A stretch of 64,000 nucleotides of DNA from Pirellulaceae bacterium. GTDB taxonomy: Bacteria > Planctomycetota > Planctomycetia > Pirellulales > Pirellulaceae. A model generated the notes under the pieces. It saw only the letters and a program-made list of their open reading frames with translations, was not told the origin of the DNA and did not search any database. Of the stretch, positions 26,309 to 35,046 are shown piece after piece. Numbering within the stretch: the stretch's first letter is position 1; each line of letters starts with the position of its first letter. The stretch is from contig JAKVBZ010000005.1 in NCBI GenBank assembly GCA_022448645.1, positions 62,001-126,000 on the forward strand, written 5' to 3'. The position numbers were made by a program, and so were the translations under genes.

Positions 26309-27712
26309 CTACTGCAAATTGAACTGCCCTACTGCTTCCCAGTAGTTCATGTTCGGCCCAGGGCCAATGCCGGGATCCTCGCCACGCGTGTCCAGAAACA
26401 ATGCCATGTAACCCTCATGCAAGATGAGTTCGGTGGCTCCTTGCTGCTGGTTCATCCCTAGGCGATATTTCAGGATATCGGGAGGAATGAGTAAACGATC
26501 TTTCATGGACCAGCTCTTTCCCTCCGCAGGGCGAAATGCCAGTACGGGATAGAACAGCGACACTGGACAGCCCGGTACGTCCTGCACGACTTCGGATACA
26601 TCGCAGGCATTTTCGAAGACTTTATGCGGTAGCACTTGCTGTGTACCACGCGGCAGCCGCAGCCTATCCTGGATGGCCACAATTCCGTCCACTTTGGCCT
26701 GCTGATGCCAGGCCGTCCAATCGTTGTATATCCGCAATGCCATCCCCTCGGGCCTGTTTGTCAGATTGGGAATGAAGCCTAAACGCGTTGTAGACGTTCC
26801 TGGTAGAAACAACTTACCATGCCGGTGTGCGGCGTCGGCGCAGGCGGTCAAGAACTCGGTGTAAAACTCTCCCTTCATCCGTTGCCACGCGTCAATGTCG
26901 AATTCTTCGTGACGTATGTCGACTCCGAATCGCTGCTGATATCGGCGACGGACCGGTTCGTTGAACCCAAATTGATCCACCTGAACATCGTAAGGCTCGT
27001 CATCCGGAGTGTACGGTCGGTAGCAGTGAGTCCGTGCAGGCAGATAGATGCCGTCGACACCATAGGCACACAATTCCTCGATAATCGATGCCGTGCGGGC
27101 TACCACTTCCGGCTCAGCAATGCATGGCATACCCATCCAGACTCGGCGGCCGTCACGATCGCACCAGAAGAGATGTTGCCGTTCGCTGTACCAAGGGTCA
27201 ACCAGGTAGCGAACGTTGGTTCGGTAATAGTGAGTTTCGTTGAACGGGAACCAGGCAATCAGTTCGACACCGTGTCGATGGGCGAATTTGATCGCCAATT
27301 CAAGCGGCTCCGGACCGTCGCCGTCCAGGATTTTTGCGAACTCCACGATGCGACGTTCTTTATTTCGCTCGACACTGACACGGGCCATGATTCGGCTACG
27401 ATAGTAGGCCCGTCCGAGTGCAACACGCCAGTAGACACGGCGCAGATTGTATCGCTTGCAGTTGGCAAAACAGCGGTCGTACCACGATTCATCCAGCGGC
27501 ACCTGGCTGTGCTGAGTCATAGCAAAGAAATCAAAGCTGGAAGCGACAGGGGCCGGCGGCTGCTCGCGATCGTTAGCCGATTCGGCGTTGTTCGCCACAA
27601 CGACCACCAGAATCACGCCAGCCAAACAGGGTGGAATCGGAAAAACACACGGCAGCGAGCCAACTGATCGGATGAGCCTCATTGACAATTTACGTGACAA
27701 TCCTGAGATCAT
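26309..27712 (-). CDS. Secreted GHL10-like TIM-barrel protein (type C)
   Basis: 467 residues with an N-terminal hydrophobic segment (PCLAGVILVVVVANNAESAN) that is a late signal peptide or anchor. The barrel resembles the other GHL proteins only distantly: RRVYWRVALGRAYYRS, GVELIAWFPFNETHYYR, AYGVDGIYLPARTHCYRP and RHGKLFLPGTSTTR. The strand that carries DGLELD in the other paralogues reads DGIYLPARTH, so the acidic residue is not at the same place. Catalysis, if any, must differ. An alternative ATG lies 30 bases downstream (27682). It is followed by the BNR gene after 151 bases and preceded by type A gene 27746-29038 after 33 bases. Confidence 0.8.
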   Translation of the reverse strand: MISGLSRKLSMRLIRSVGSLPCVFPIPPCLAGVILVVVVANNAESANDREQPPAPVASSFDFFAMTQHSQVPLDESWYDRCFANCKRYNLRRVYWRVALGRAYYRSRIMARVSVERNKERRIVEFAKILDGDGPEPLELAIKFAHRHGVELIAWFPFNETHYYRTNVRYLVDPWYSERQHLFWCDRDGRRVWMGMPCIAEPEVVARTASIIEELCAYGVDGIYLPARTHCYRPYTPDDEPYDVQVDQFGFNEPVRRRYQQRFGVDIRHEEFDIDAWQRMKGEFYTEFLTACADAAHRHGKLFLPGTSTTRLGFIPNLTNRPEGMALRIYNDWTAWHQQAKVDGIVAIQDRLRLPRGTQQVLPHKVFENACDVSEVVQDVPGCPVSLFYPVLAFRPAEGKSWSMKDRLLIPPDILKYRLGMNQQQGATELILHEGYMALFLDTRGEDPGIGPGPNMNYWEAVGQFNLQ

Positions 27713-27745
27713 ACGGTAAAGGCCGGCGGTGTATCCTCTCGGAAA

Positions 27746-29038
27746 TCAATGTTGGACGAACCGCTCTCCATCCTTAAGCCAGCGATCCAGGTGTCCGACG
27801 TTGACTTCGTAATCCTTCTCCAACTTGTCTAGTACTTTCGGATCGCCGAGTTCGTGAAAGATGCGTTCGTTGGGGTTGAAACAATTAAAGACGTAGACCC
27901 CGTCTGCCCCCGCCTTCCATGCCCGGGCAGCTTCTCCACGCCAGACCTGTGGACCAGATACCTTACGATTGTTGAAAGGATCTGCCTTGGCCGAGGCGAA
28001 ACCGAGTCGTGAAGCGCTCAGGCAAGGATAAACTGGCACATCGTAACGGTGTCCCAACGCAACCAACTGTTCCCACTTCTGCAAGTGAAAGTAACCTCCA
28101 CCTACTAACAGATCGATCAAATCGTCCCTGAGCCATCGTTCGACGTCTAATCCAATGGCTTTGGCATACCCGGCCGCATCCGGTATGCGAACCGAAATCA
28201 ACACAGGTCTCCCTCGCAGTTGACCAACGTCGTCAGCCATCTCGCGGACACGTCTCACTAAGTCTGTCATCAAATCACATTGTTGCTGGGTCACCGGCTG
28301 ACCCGTCATTTGCGGACGAAAAAAGACAGGATGTCGAAAAAAATCGAGCTCGAGACCATCCACGTCGTAGCGCGTCGCCACGTCCTGCAAAATACGAAAC
28401 GTCTTCTCGCGAACTTCCGGGATCGAATAATCGAGCGCAGACCAGCGCCCCTTCCAACGGGCACGTCCGAAAGGGAACTCCTGGCCCGGCTTGCCCATGA
28501 GAAAATCGGGGTGATCTTTCTTCCACTGGCTCATGCACCAAGCATACTTCGCGTCGTGCGAGTCGTTCATCCGCATAGACCAGAAGATCTCGAGCCCGTG
28601 CTGACGGCCAAAATCGATCATTGTTTCCAGCACATCAGGCCCGTCCTGTCCGAGTTCCCAACCCCAGTCAAGCTCGTCACCCGAATTCCTGTACAGCTCT
28701 GACTCCTGGCTGTGGTGGCGGTACATATTAAATGGAGCACCGGTGCAATAACAAATGGTGTCGACATGCGAGCCGACCAGGGGAGACGTTCTTTGACGAA
28801 GGAACGTTTCCCTCGTCCGGGGCACATCCTTTGGCAACCCCCGGACATCGTTGCCGTCGTTATTCATGATGATGCGTCGCCGTCGGTGTGCAGCTTTCTC
28901 GCGCAAGGCTTTCCACGACGGCGTCGACGGTTTTTGATCTGCTGAATGATGCTCTGCACTACAGTAGCCATGACTAACGAACCATAGTAACAGGCCGCTT
29001 AAGACAACGTGCAGAACTCTGCCTTGTGTGAGATTCAT
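27746..29038 (-). CDS. Secreted GHL10-like TIM-barrel putative glycosidase (type A)
   Basis: 430 residues from the ATG at 29038 (a TTG 6 bases upstream is unlikely). Signal peptide: GRVLHVVLSGLLLWFVSHGYCSA. The barrel runs RRIIMNNDGNDVRG, GSHVDTICYCTGAPFNMYRH, GLEIFWSMRMNDSHDAKYA, YDVDGLELDFFRHPVFFRP, DVPVYPCLSASRLG. It is a near copy of the protein at 12787-14115, including the same C-terminal end (LDRWLKDGERFVQH versus LDHWLKDGSQFVKH), so the two arose by duplication. It lies 33 bases upstream of the type C gene on the same strand. Confidence 0.87.
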   Translation of the reverse strand: MNLTQGRVLHVVLSGLLLWFVSHGYCSAEHHSADQKPSTPSWKALREKAAHRRRRIIMNNDGNDVRGLPKDVPRTRETFLRQRTSPLVGSHVDTICYCTGAPFNMYRHHSQESELYRNSGDELDWGWELGQDGPDVLETMIDFGRQHGLEIFWSMRMNDSHDAKYAWCMSQWKKDHPDFLMGKPGQEFPFGRARWKGRWSALDYSIPEVREKTFRILQDVATRYDVDGLELDFFRHPVFFRPQMTGQPVTQQQCDLMTDLVRRVREMADDVGQLRGRPVLISVRIPDAAGYAKAIGLDVERWLRDDLIDLLVGGGYFHLQKWEQLVALGHRYDVPVYPCLSASRLGFASAKADPFNNRKVSGPQVWRGEAARAWKAGADGVYVFNCFNPNERIFHELGDPKVLDKLEKDYEVNVGHLDRWLKDGERFVQH

Positions 29039-29178
29039 TTTCAACCCTCGCGTACGAAAGCGATTGTGAAGGCGATATTCACCAATCCTAGCGATGATGA
29101 CGTGTAGTTCTGGTAAGTATTCTCACCCAGCCCGACCGTGGTTGTGTAACTCGGGCAAATCGAAGTGCGTCCCCTTAT

Positions 29179-31308
29179 TCATTCGAAATACGGATGGACT
29201 TGTATGAAGTTTAACAACAGTTGCTGATCGACCGGACCACCCGGCTCAGAGTCACTCTTCCAATCGGTAATGGTGAGGGTCGCCGTTTCGGCGTTGGCGC
29301 GGAACAGGTGCCAATGATAGTTCGACCAAGTCTTGTGTTTGTCGATGTACACAAAACTGAGACTGGGAATGATGGCCGAAAACGACTTCTCCGGGATCGA
29401 TGTGGTGTTTTCGAGTGTGTACGAAACGGCATGCATCTCCCGCTTTGACATGTCTTCGAAATCGCAAGTCAACATCCGAAAAGTGTACAACCTGCCCGGC
29501 TCAAGATTCCCAATGGTACGGCGAATCGTGTTGGGCTTGGAAGCGCTGCGTCGGGTAACCAATCCGGTATCGCCATCCACACGCCGGCCATATCGTCCTT
29601 GCAAATTGGCCAATCCCGGTTTGCTATCGGTGCGAATGCTGCCAGCCTCCGCAGCAGCCAGTTCCCATCCCTCCGTACCTTTTTTGAAATCACCGTCCGT
29701 CAAGTGTGGTGAAACGTAGGGATCGTCCGTGGCTGGCACCGTATTTCCCTCAATCCCATAGTGTCGAAACAACTGGCAAATCCAACGCAACGTTTCGTCG
29801 TCAGTGTAGCTCGTGTGATACCCCATCAAACCATAAGTGCCCCAAAAGGTTGGTTCATTGGCAACAATGTTGAATTGCATGTCCAGGAATACCTTATGGT
29901 TCACCCGAGGCGTTGTGTTCAACATTTCGCCACCGGGCGTGGAGAAACTCCCAAAACAAACCGCCATATGCTCGATCGCGTCCGGATGATGGTCGCGGTA
30001 GCCACGGGCACCATCCACCAGCCCATATTCGGTCCGCAGAAAATCGCGTGTCGCAGTATCTCCTGGCTCGGGCAAATAATTCTTCTGGGCGGTGGGGATA
30101 TAGCGTTCCCAGGCCATCACGCTGTCGGACTCGAAAATGCTGTCGATCAATGTTCGGCCGTGTGTAATCCCAAAGATTGTCGACGCATAAATGTAACAAT
30201 GTTTGCCCACGTAACTCGGATCCTGCTTCACCTGGCGGATCACACGACCATAATGCGAATAAGAGATATCGTTGTGGCCAACGAATTCATCCAAAATAAT
30301 GCCGTCCGCCAAAGGGTTCGACAAACCTGGCGAGTTTGCCAGGTACTCAGTGACTTGGTCAAAGGAAAAGGACGGCCCGCCGACATCCGGTGTGCCGAGG
30401 GCCGGTGCTGCCGCCAAGACCCGACCACCACGCCGCTTCCAGTCATGCAATAACGACAGGTCAACATGCCCGTCGGCAAGTCGGTTTGGCGCAACAACAA
30501 ACGTGTTCACATGTGGATTTATGTAACGCGCGAAATACTCTGGAAGTGAAACGTCGAGCTTCCCGTACGGGCCGCCCATAAATTCGTGCAAGAGAATTTC
30601 CGGGATGGAGCGGACCACAAGACTATCGATGTGGCAGGGGCCGTCACTATCGACGGTTAATTCGTATTCGCCAGCCGGTAAGTAACGCATCGCTTCCCGA
30701 GTACCTGTCTCACCGTCTGCAAAAGCGATGATGTCGACATGATTGCCAAGCGTGACCCGTAGCGGTCCGCCACTATCTCGCAGGGTAGCGGTCACGTACG
30801 CCCAACGACGCTTGGGACTCTTGAAATGCAGCGATTCAGAACCATGTACTTCCTTTGCTTCCACACGCAATAGTTCCCAAACCACATTGTTCAAGATGCG
30901 CACTCCACGAAATGCCTCAGCCTGACCAGGCCAATCAATCGAATGACGGTACGGCGCGCCAATCTGCTGTCCATTTTGGTCGAACAGCACCGTGACAATG
31001 TAATAATTTCCAGGAGTGAGTGACTTCGCATCTTTCTGAACCGCCAATCGCCCGCCGCCCGCCGATAGTTGGCGAGTCACGCTACCTAGCACATCCGTGC
31101 CCTCTTCATCGACAAAACGGATGTGCATTTCCGCCAGCTCGATGGATGAGGGCAGCGGTGTCAGATTGCCAAAGTCAATGTCGATCTGCCAGATGGCAGG
31201 TTCCGGCAGCACAAGGTACTTCACTTTCGCACGTCGCTCGGCGGCAAGGGACGTACTGCCAACTACAAGCAGAACACACACTGCGCATCTCAAGTTGTTG
31301 AATATCAT
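29179..31308 (-). CDS. Large secreted protein, TIM-barrel-like, family not recognised
   Basis: 709 residues from the ATG at 31308, with AAGGA 8 bases upstream and a signal peptide following at once (CAVCVLLVVGSTSLAAERRA); an upstream ATG at 31368 would add 20 residues and hide it. Residues ~25-230 look like beta-sandwich domains. Residues ~240-500 have barrel features: INPHVNTFVVAPNRLADGHV, ADGIILDEFVGHNDISYSHY and FWGTYGLMGYH. In DGIILDEF the Asp-Glu is a possible catalytic position. The C-terminal ~200 residues resemble a carbohydrate-binding domain (DPYVSPHLTDGDFKKGTEGW). I cannot place it in a GH family. It starts the minus-strand block and is divergent from the type B gene at 31571. Confidence 0.8.
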   Translation of the reverse strand: MIFNNLRCAVCVLLVVGSTSLAAERRAKVKYLVLPEPAIWQIDIDFGNLTPLPSSIELAEMHIRFVDEEGTDVLGSVTRQLSAGGGRLAVQKDAKSLTPGNYYIVTVLFDQNGQQIGAPYRHSIDWPGQAEAFRGVRILNNVVWELLRVEAKEVHGSESLHFKSPKRRWAYVTATLRDSGGPLRVTLGNHVDIIAFADGETGTREAMRYLPAGEYELTVDSDGPCHIDSLVVRSIPEILLHEFMGGPYGKLDVSLPEYFARYINPHVNTFVVAPNRLADGHVDLSLLHDWKRRGGRVLAAAPALGTPDVGGPSFSFDQVTEYLANSPGLSNPLADGIILDEFVGHNDISYSHYGRVIRQVKQDPSYVGKHCYIYASTIFGITHGRTLIDSIFESDSVMAWERYIPTAQKNYLPEPGDTATRDFLRTEYGLVDGARGYRDHHPDAIEHMAVCFGSFSTPGGEMLNTTPRVNHKVFLDMQFNIVANEPTFWGTYGLMGYHTSYTDDETLRWICQLFRHYGIEGNTVPATDDPYVSPHLTDGDFKKGTEGWELAAAEAGSIRTDSKPGLANLQGRYGRRVDGDTGLVTRRSASKPNTIRRTIGNLEPGRLYTFRMLTCDFEDMSKREMHAVSYTLENTTSIPEKSFSAIIPSLSFVYIDKHKTWSNYHWHLFRANAETATLTITDWKSDSEPGGPVDQQLLLNFIQVHPYFE

Positions 31309-31570
31309 GATGGTTTCCTTCGACATCATCTTTCTGTCACTCTTGGCAGCAAGAGAGGTTGTTGCCATTCACTCTAAAATAGACGACACTCACAAACAGA
31401 TTGGATTATAGTGCAACTTGTCATCACTTGCACTTCCGTGCACTCGAAGCAGAATCATGGAATGCCTACCTGCCGGATTCAAGGGCAATCCCGCAATATC
31501 TATTGAAGGTCAGACAAGTCACCACTTGTAACTACTTCTAAGTGATGCGTAACGAATCGAGGATTTAACC

Positions 31571-33073
31571 ATGCGTGCTTTGATCTGTGTCTGGGGCGCC
31601 ATGACGGTGAACCTAGTCCTTGCCGCAGAACCGAGTCATGAACAGAAACCCTACCGCGTGATCTTCAACTGCGACGGACATTCCGTAGCGAAGGACGCAG
31701 AGGGAAACCTCAACCAGTGGCTGGAAAATTTGTTTGGTCCGCTGGAAAAGAGCCATGTCGATGCGATCTTCTGGTGCGATGGTGCCGGAGGCAACACCGC
31801 AAACTACGAGAGCCAAGTCTTGGAACGCACGGGGGCCAGGGCTGAAAAACCACGAACCTATATCGACACATGGATTGACGAGGGTAACGACCCACCCAAG
31901 GTTGTGGTGCGCGAAGCGCATCGACGGGGCCTCGATATCTTTTTTTCCTTCCGTATCAACGATATTCACGACTCGTTCATGCCCGATGAGATGGCTACGT
32001 TTAAATTCGAAAACCCCACATGGATGCTGGGTGAGCAAAATTACGGCGGTGTGACCAGTTTTCCCTCAGCACTGAATTTTGCCGTCCCCGAGGTCCGCGA
32101 GCTGAAATTCAAGGTCGTAGAAGAGATCTTTGATAAATACGACTTCGACGGTCTGGAAATAGACTTCTTGCGCAGCACACCATACTTCTTGCCAGGAACC
32201 GAGGAGAAAAATGCACACCTGTTGACCGAGTTACTGCAGCGAGTGCGCAAATATCTGAATTCACAAGCAGAGCAACGCGGCCGACCGATTCGGCTGGCTG
32301 TCCGTGTCGACGAGAGCCTCCGTTCGTGCCAGCTGAATGGTTTCGATGTCAAAGCGTGGCTCGAACAAGATCTGATGGACATCATCGTGTTGGGAAGCGG
32401 AGTGATGGATATCGAAATCGAAGAATTCAAGCGGTTGGCTACTCCCGGTGGTGTGTTCGTCTATCCTTGCCTCTACGGTTGGCCTAGCAAATATAGTCCG
32501 ATCCCAGCCGAACTGGCTACCGGGTTGGCACTGAACTATTGGGCACAAGGGGCAGATGGCATTTACCTGTTTAACTGGTTCCCGCATTCTAAAAATAACA
32601 GCGAGAGCACTGGTCCCTATATGACACCCTTGATGAAGCAACTGGGGGACCCAGCAAGCTTACGAGCCCACCAACGCCACATCATGTTTCCGGCCGATCG
32701 AGGACGTCCTCAAGGCGCTTATCAATACAACTGGCTGCATTGTGTTCTGCCCGAAGTACTACCCGAAGACAAGCCGTTGCAAGCCACCATCCGCGCATGG
32801 GAATCGTTTTCCGAAAAAGTCAAGCTTCATCTGCAATTGGAGGTACAGGACCTGTACGCTGACGACGAGATTTCGGTGCAGCTGAACGGCCAGCCAGTCC
32901 GTGATTGGCGGATGCTTGAAACCGGTCGCCTAGCAGCACCCGTCGCGCTCGATGCACTACATCTAGGTGCCAACAAGGTCGATATGCGGTTGGTCAAACG
33001 GTCTTCGAAGTCAAAGGTCGACCGAATCGTGACCGCATTGGAATTGCACGCGTTACAGGAATCATCGCGATAG
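31571..33073 (+). CDS. Secreted GHL10-like TIM-barrel putative glycosidase (type B)
   Basis: 500 residues. GAGGA lies about 8 bases before the ATG. Signal peptide: MRALICVWGAMTVNLVLAAE. The barrel has YRVIFNCDGHSVAKDAEGN, HVDAIFWCDGAGGNTANYES, GLDIFFSFRINDIHDS, KYDFDGLEIDFLRSTPYFLP and FNWFPHSK. It ends in a C-terminal beta domain (DDEISVQLNGQPVRDW). It is homologous to 23284-24891 over its whole length. It opens the plus-strand block that continues with the broken glucuronidase-like gene, the SDR and the dehydratase. Substrate unknown. Confidence 0.86.
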   Translation: MRALICVWGAMTVNLVLAAEPSHEQKPYRVIFNCDGHSVAKDAEGNLNQWLENLFGPLEKSHVDAIFWCDGAGGNTANYESQVLERTGARAEKPRTYIDTWIDEGNDPPKVVVREAHRRGLDIFFSFRINDIHDSFMPDEMATFKFENPTWMLGEQNYGGVTSFPSALNFAVPEVRELKFKVVEEIFDKYDFDGLEIDFLRSTPYFLPGTEEKNAHLLTELLQRVRKYLNSQAEQRGRPIRLAVRVDESLRSCQLNGFDVKAWLEQDLMDIIVLGSGVMDIEIEEFKRLATPGGVFVYPCLYGWPSKYSPIPAELATGLALNYWAQGADGIYLFNWFPHSKNNSESTGPYMTPLMKQLGDPASLRAHQRHIMFPADRGRPQGAYQYNWLHCVLPEVLPEDKPLQATIRAWESFSEKVKLHLQLEVQDLYADDEISVQLNGQPVRDWRMLETGRLAAPVALDALHLGANKVDMRLVKRSSKSKVDRIVTALELHALQESSR

Positions 33074-33279
33074 GCTGTTATGCAGCACTTCTACCTGTCG
33101 GGGCGGGGATTCGTGTAGGCCGGAACGAGGTCGCGCATGCTGTTGCCGGAATAGCGCAAACACCTCAAATGGAGATGCACGACGGCGCACAAACCTCCAT
33201 GGAGAACAGCGGCCAAAGTTCCGACAAGTAAAACATTGGTTCAGTACGGCCTCCAATCGATTGTTGAAAGATAATGTTG

Positions 33280-34077
33280 ATGCGATTTTACTCGACTTCA
33301 CGAGTCCAACTTTTGCTGGTGTTCCACTGCGCAACAATCTTCAGCATCGTTCCGCTGTAAGGTCAGGCAGCCGAAGGGCCACAGGTCGACGTCCTCATCA
33401 GCCAAAATGCGTCCCAGCTAGAACAATACGCGGCGCGTGAGTCATGCCATTACTTGAAGCAATTGTTTGACGTGACCAGCGAGCCGTCGCACCGTTCCAG
33501 TGCCGACGGACATCTGACACTGATCGTCGGTGGACCAGAAAACAATTCGGCGGCGGTCCATGCGCTGAATGAACCCAATTGGCCAAAGGTCAGCGACCAA
33601 GGAATCGTTCTCAAACCGTTCACGTTGGACCATCAACCGGCACTGATCATCGGCGTATCTGAAGACTTGGTTCAAGACCGAGAAGGTTACCGCCGCGCTT
33701 TGGCAGCCGCCAATCGGGCGATCCAAAAAACGAGCGACCGAGGAAAGTCTTATGTTCAGTATTGGATCGAGCGACTAAAGTTCGGGATCGGATACATCAA
33801 TTGCATCGAGGCAACCAAGGCACTGGCCAATGCGAAACATCAACTGGACCTGGCCCGAGAGGGCGCCGATAAAACGGAGATTCGTGAAAAGCATCGCGAG
33901 GCAGTCTCCTGCGCTGAAGACGGGTTACAGACCTCCGTTGAAATGCTAAATTCGCTGGTGGGGGTGGCACGTAATCAATCCGATCGCGGTGCCATTGCAG
34001 TGATGAGCGAGTACGTTTACCGACCTTTGCGCCAAGAGCTTCGGCAATTGCAACGGTACCACAAAGAACAGGAGTGA
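33280..34077 (+). pseudogene. Broken GH67-like (alpha-glucuronidase N-domain) gene
   Basis: The frame starting with ATG at 33280 encodes a signal peptide (MRFYSTSRVQLLLVFHCATI) and then meets TAA at 33358. The same frame continues with no further stop to 34077. After the TAA it reads GQAAEGPQVDVLIS, exactly what would follow a signal cleavage site. The next ~90 residues (LTLIVGGPENNSAAVHALNE, ALIIGVSEDLVQDREGY) resemble the alpha-glucuronidase/GH67 N-terminal beta domain. They run straight into a helical C-terminal segment (YWIERLKFGIGYINC, SDRGAIAVMSEYVYRPLRQE). The large catalytic middle seems to be missing. A TTG at 33454 could start a short product, but without export. I call it a decayed gene; its stop overlaps the next gene's ribosome-binding site. 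Confidence 0.6.
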
Positions 34078-34080
34078 AAC

Positions 34081-34920
34081 ATGAAACGTATCGCAGTCAC
34101 CGGTTCTCGCGGAGGGACTGGCGGTGGTATCGTCTCTGTGCTACGTGATTCAGGATACGATGTCCTCGCCATTGACCGCGTGCCACCGGCACCGGGTGAT
34201 TCGGAGTACGTACAGCTTGACTTAAACGATGCTGAGGGTGTCAATGACGTCTTTTCCCAAGTAGATGCGGTGGTGCACTTTGGAAGTGTTCCTGGTACCG
34301 GCAACATGAGTACGACCGCAGGATTCCACAACGTGGCGGTTGCTGGTTTCAATGTCTTTCAAGCCGCCAAAAATACAGGTATTCGGCGAGTCGTGTGGGC
34401 ATCCAGCGTGGAAACTTATGGCGATTTCCACGAGCTACCCAGTCTTCCCGTCACCGAAGAGAGCCCTTTGGCACCTCCCGGTATCTACGGCGCCTCAAAG
34501 GTAATGCTGGAAAGCCTGGCCAGAGATTATTGTCGCTGGTATGGAATGTCGATTGCTGGTTTTCGATTGACACGAATCATTTATGACAATGACTTCGGGC
34601 GTGCCAAGCTGAAACGGTTTGTCGATGACAAAAGTTTAGGTCAAGATTGCCTGTGGTCGTACATTGATGCCCGTGACGTTGGTTCCGCGTGCTTGGCCTG
34701 GCTCCAATCGGATCACCAGGGTTGCGAGGTGTTTAACATTGGTGCTGACAACGTCCATGTCGATATTCCGACGGCTGAACTTCTACAGACCTACGGCTAC
34801 GCCAAGCACCAGATTTGTGGCCAGTACGGGGAGTTCGAAACCTTGTTTTCCTCGCATAAGCTACGTTCGCTGTTGAATTGGAAACACCGCTATGACTGGC
34901 GCGAAATATTGGGCCGATAG
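34081..34920 (+). CDS. NAD-dependent epimerase/dehydratase-type SDR, possible uronate dehydrogenase
   Basis: 279 residues. Extended short-chain dehydrogenase with Rossmann motif TGSRGGTGGG near the N-terminus, an acidic residue after beta-2 (AIDRVPPAP) favouring NAD, VHFGSVPG, SSVETYG and the active-site YGASK. AGGAG sits 6 bases before the ATG inside the previous frame's end. It lies between the broken glucuronidase-like gene and an acid-sugar dehydratase. The size and context fit uronate dehydrogenase (uronate to aldaro-lactone), but sequence alone does not separate this from a sugar-nucleotide epimerase or another SDR. Confidence 0.85.
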   Translation: MKRIAVTGSRGGTGGGIVSVLRDSGYDVLAIDRVPPAPGDSEYVQLDLNDAEGVNDVFSQVDAVVHFGSVPGTGNMSTTAGFHNVAVAGFNVFQAAKNTGIRRVVWASSVETYGDFHELPSLPVTEESPLAPPGIYGASKVMLESLARDYCRWYGMSIAGFRLTRIIYDNDFGRAKLKRFVDDKSLGQDCLWSYIDARDVGSACLAWLQSDHQGCEVFNIGADNVHVDIPTAELLQTYGYAKHQICGQYGEFETLFSSHKLRSLLNWKHRYDWREILGR

Positions 34921-35046
34921 CTCGAAGATCACGAGAAGTTCTCACTGAACGGCATGGGATGCCGGGGCATGTACTTTCGACCAGCATCGGTCTAGAATCA
35001 TCGCCTTGATAGATTCTTGTGTTTCACCTTCAACTGAGTTCCTGCA

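Noticed and set aside
26819..27667. 282-codon plus-strand ORF
   Set aside because: Antisense to the type C GHL gene, which has recognisable motifs; no features of its own.
29761..30453. 230-codon plus-strand ORF
   Set aside because: Antisense to the 709-residue secreted protein; no independent support.
33358..33360. Selenocysteine readthrough as an explanation of the internal stop
   Set aside because: The codon is TAA, not TGA, so it cannot be decoded by the selA/selB system present in the window.
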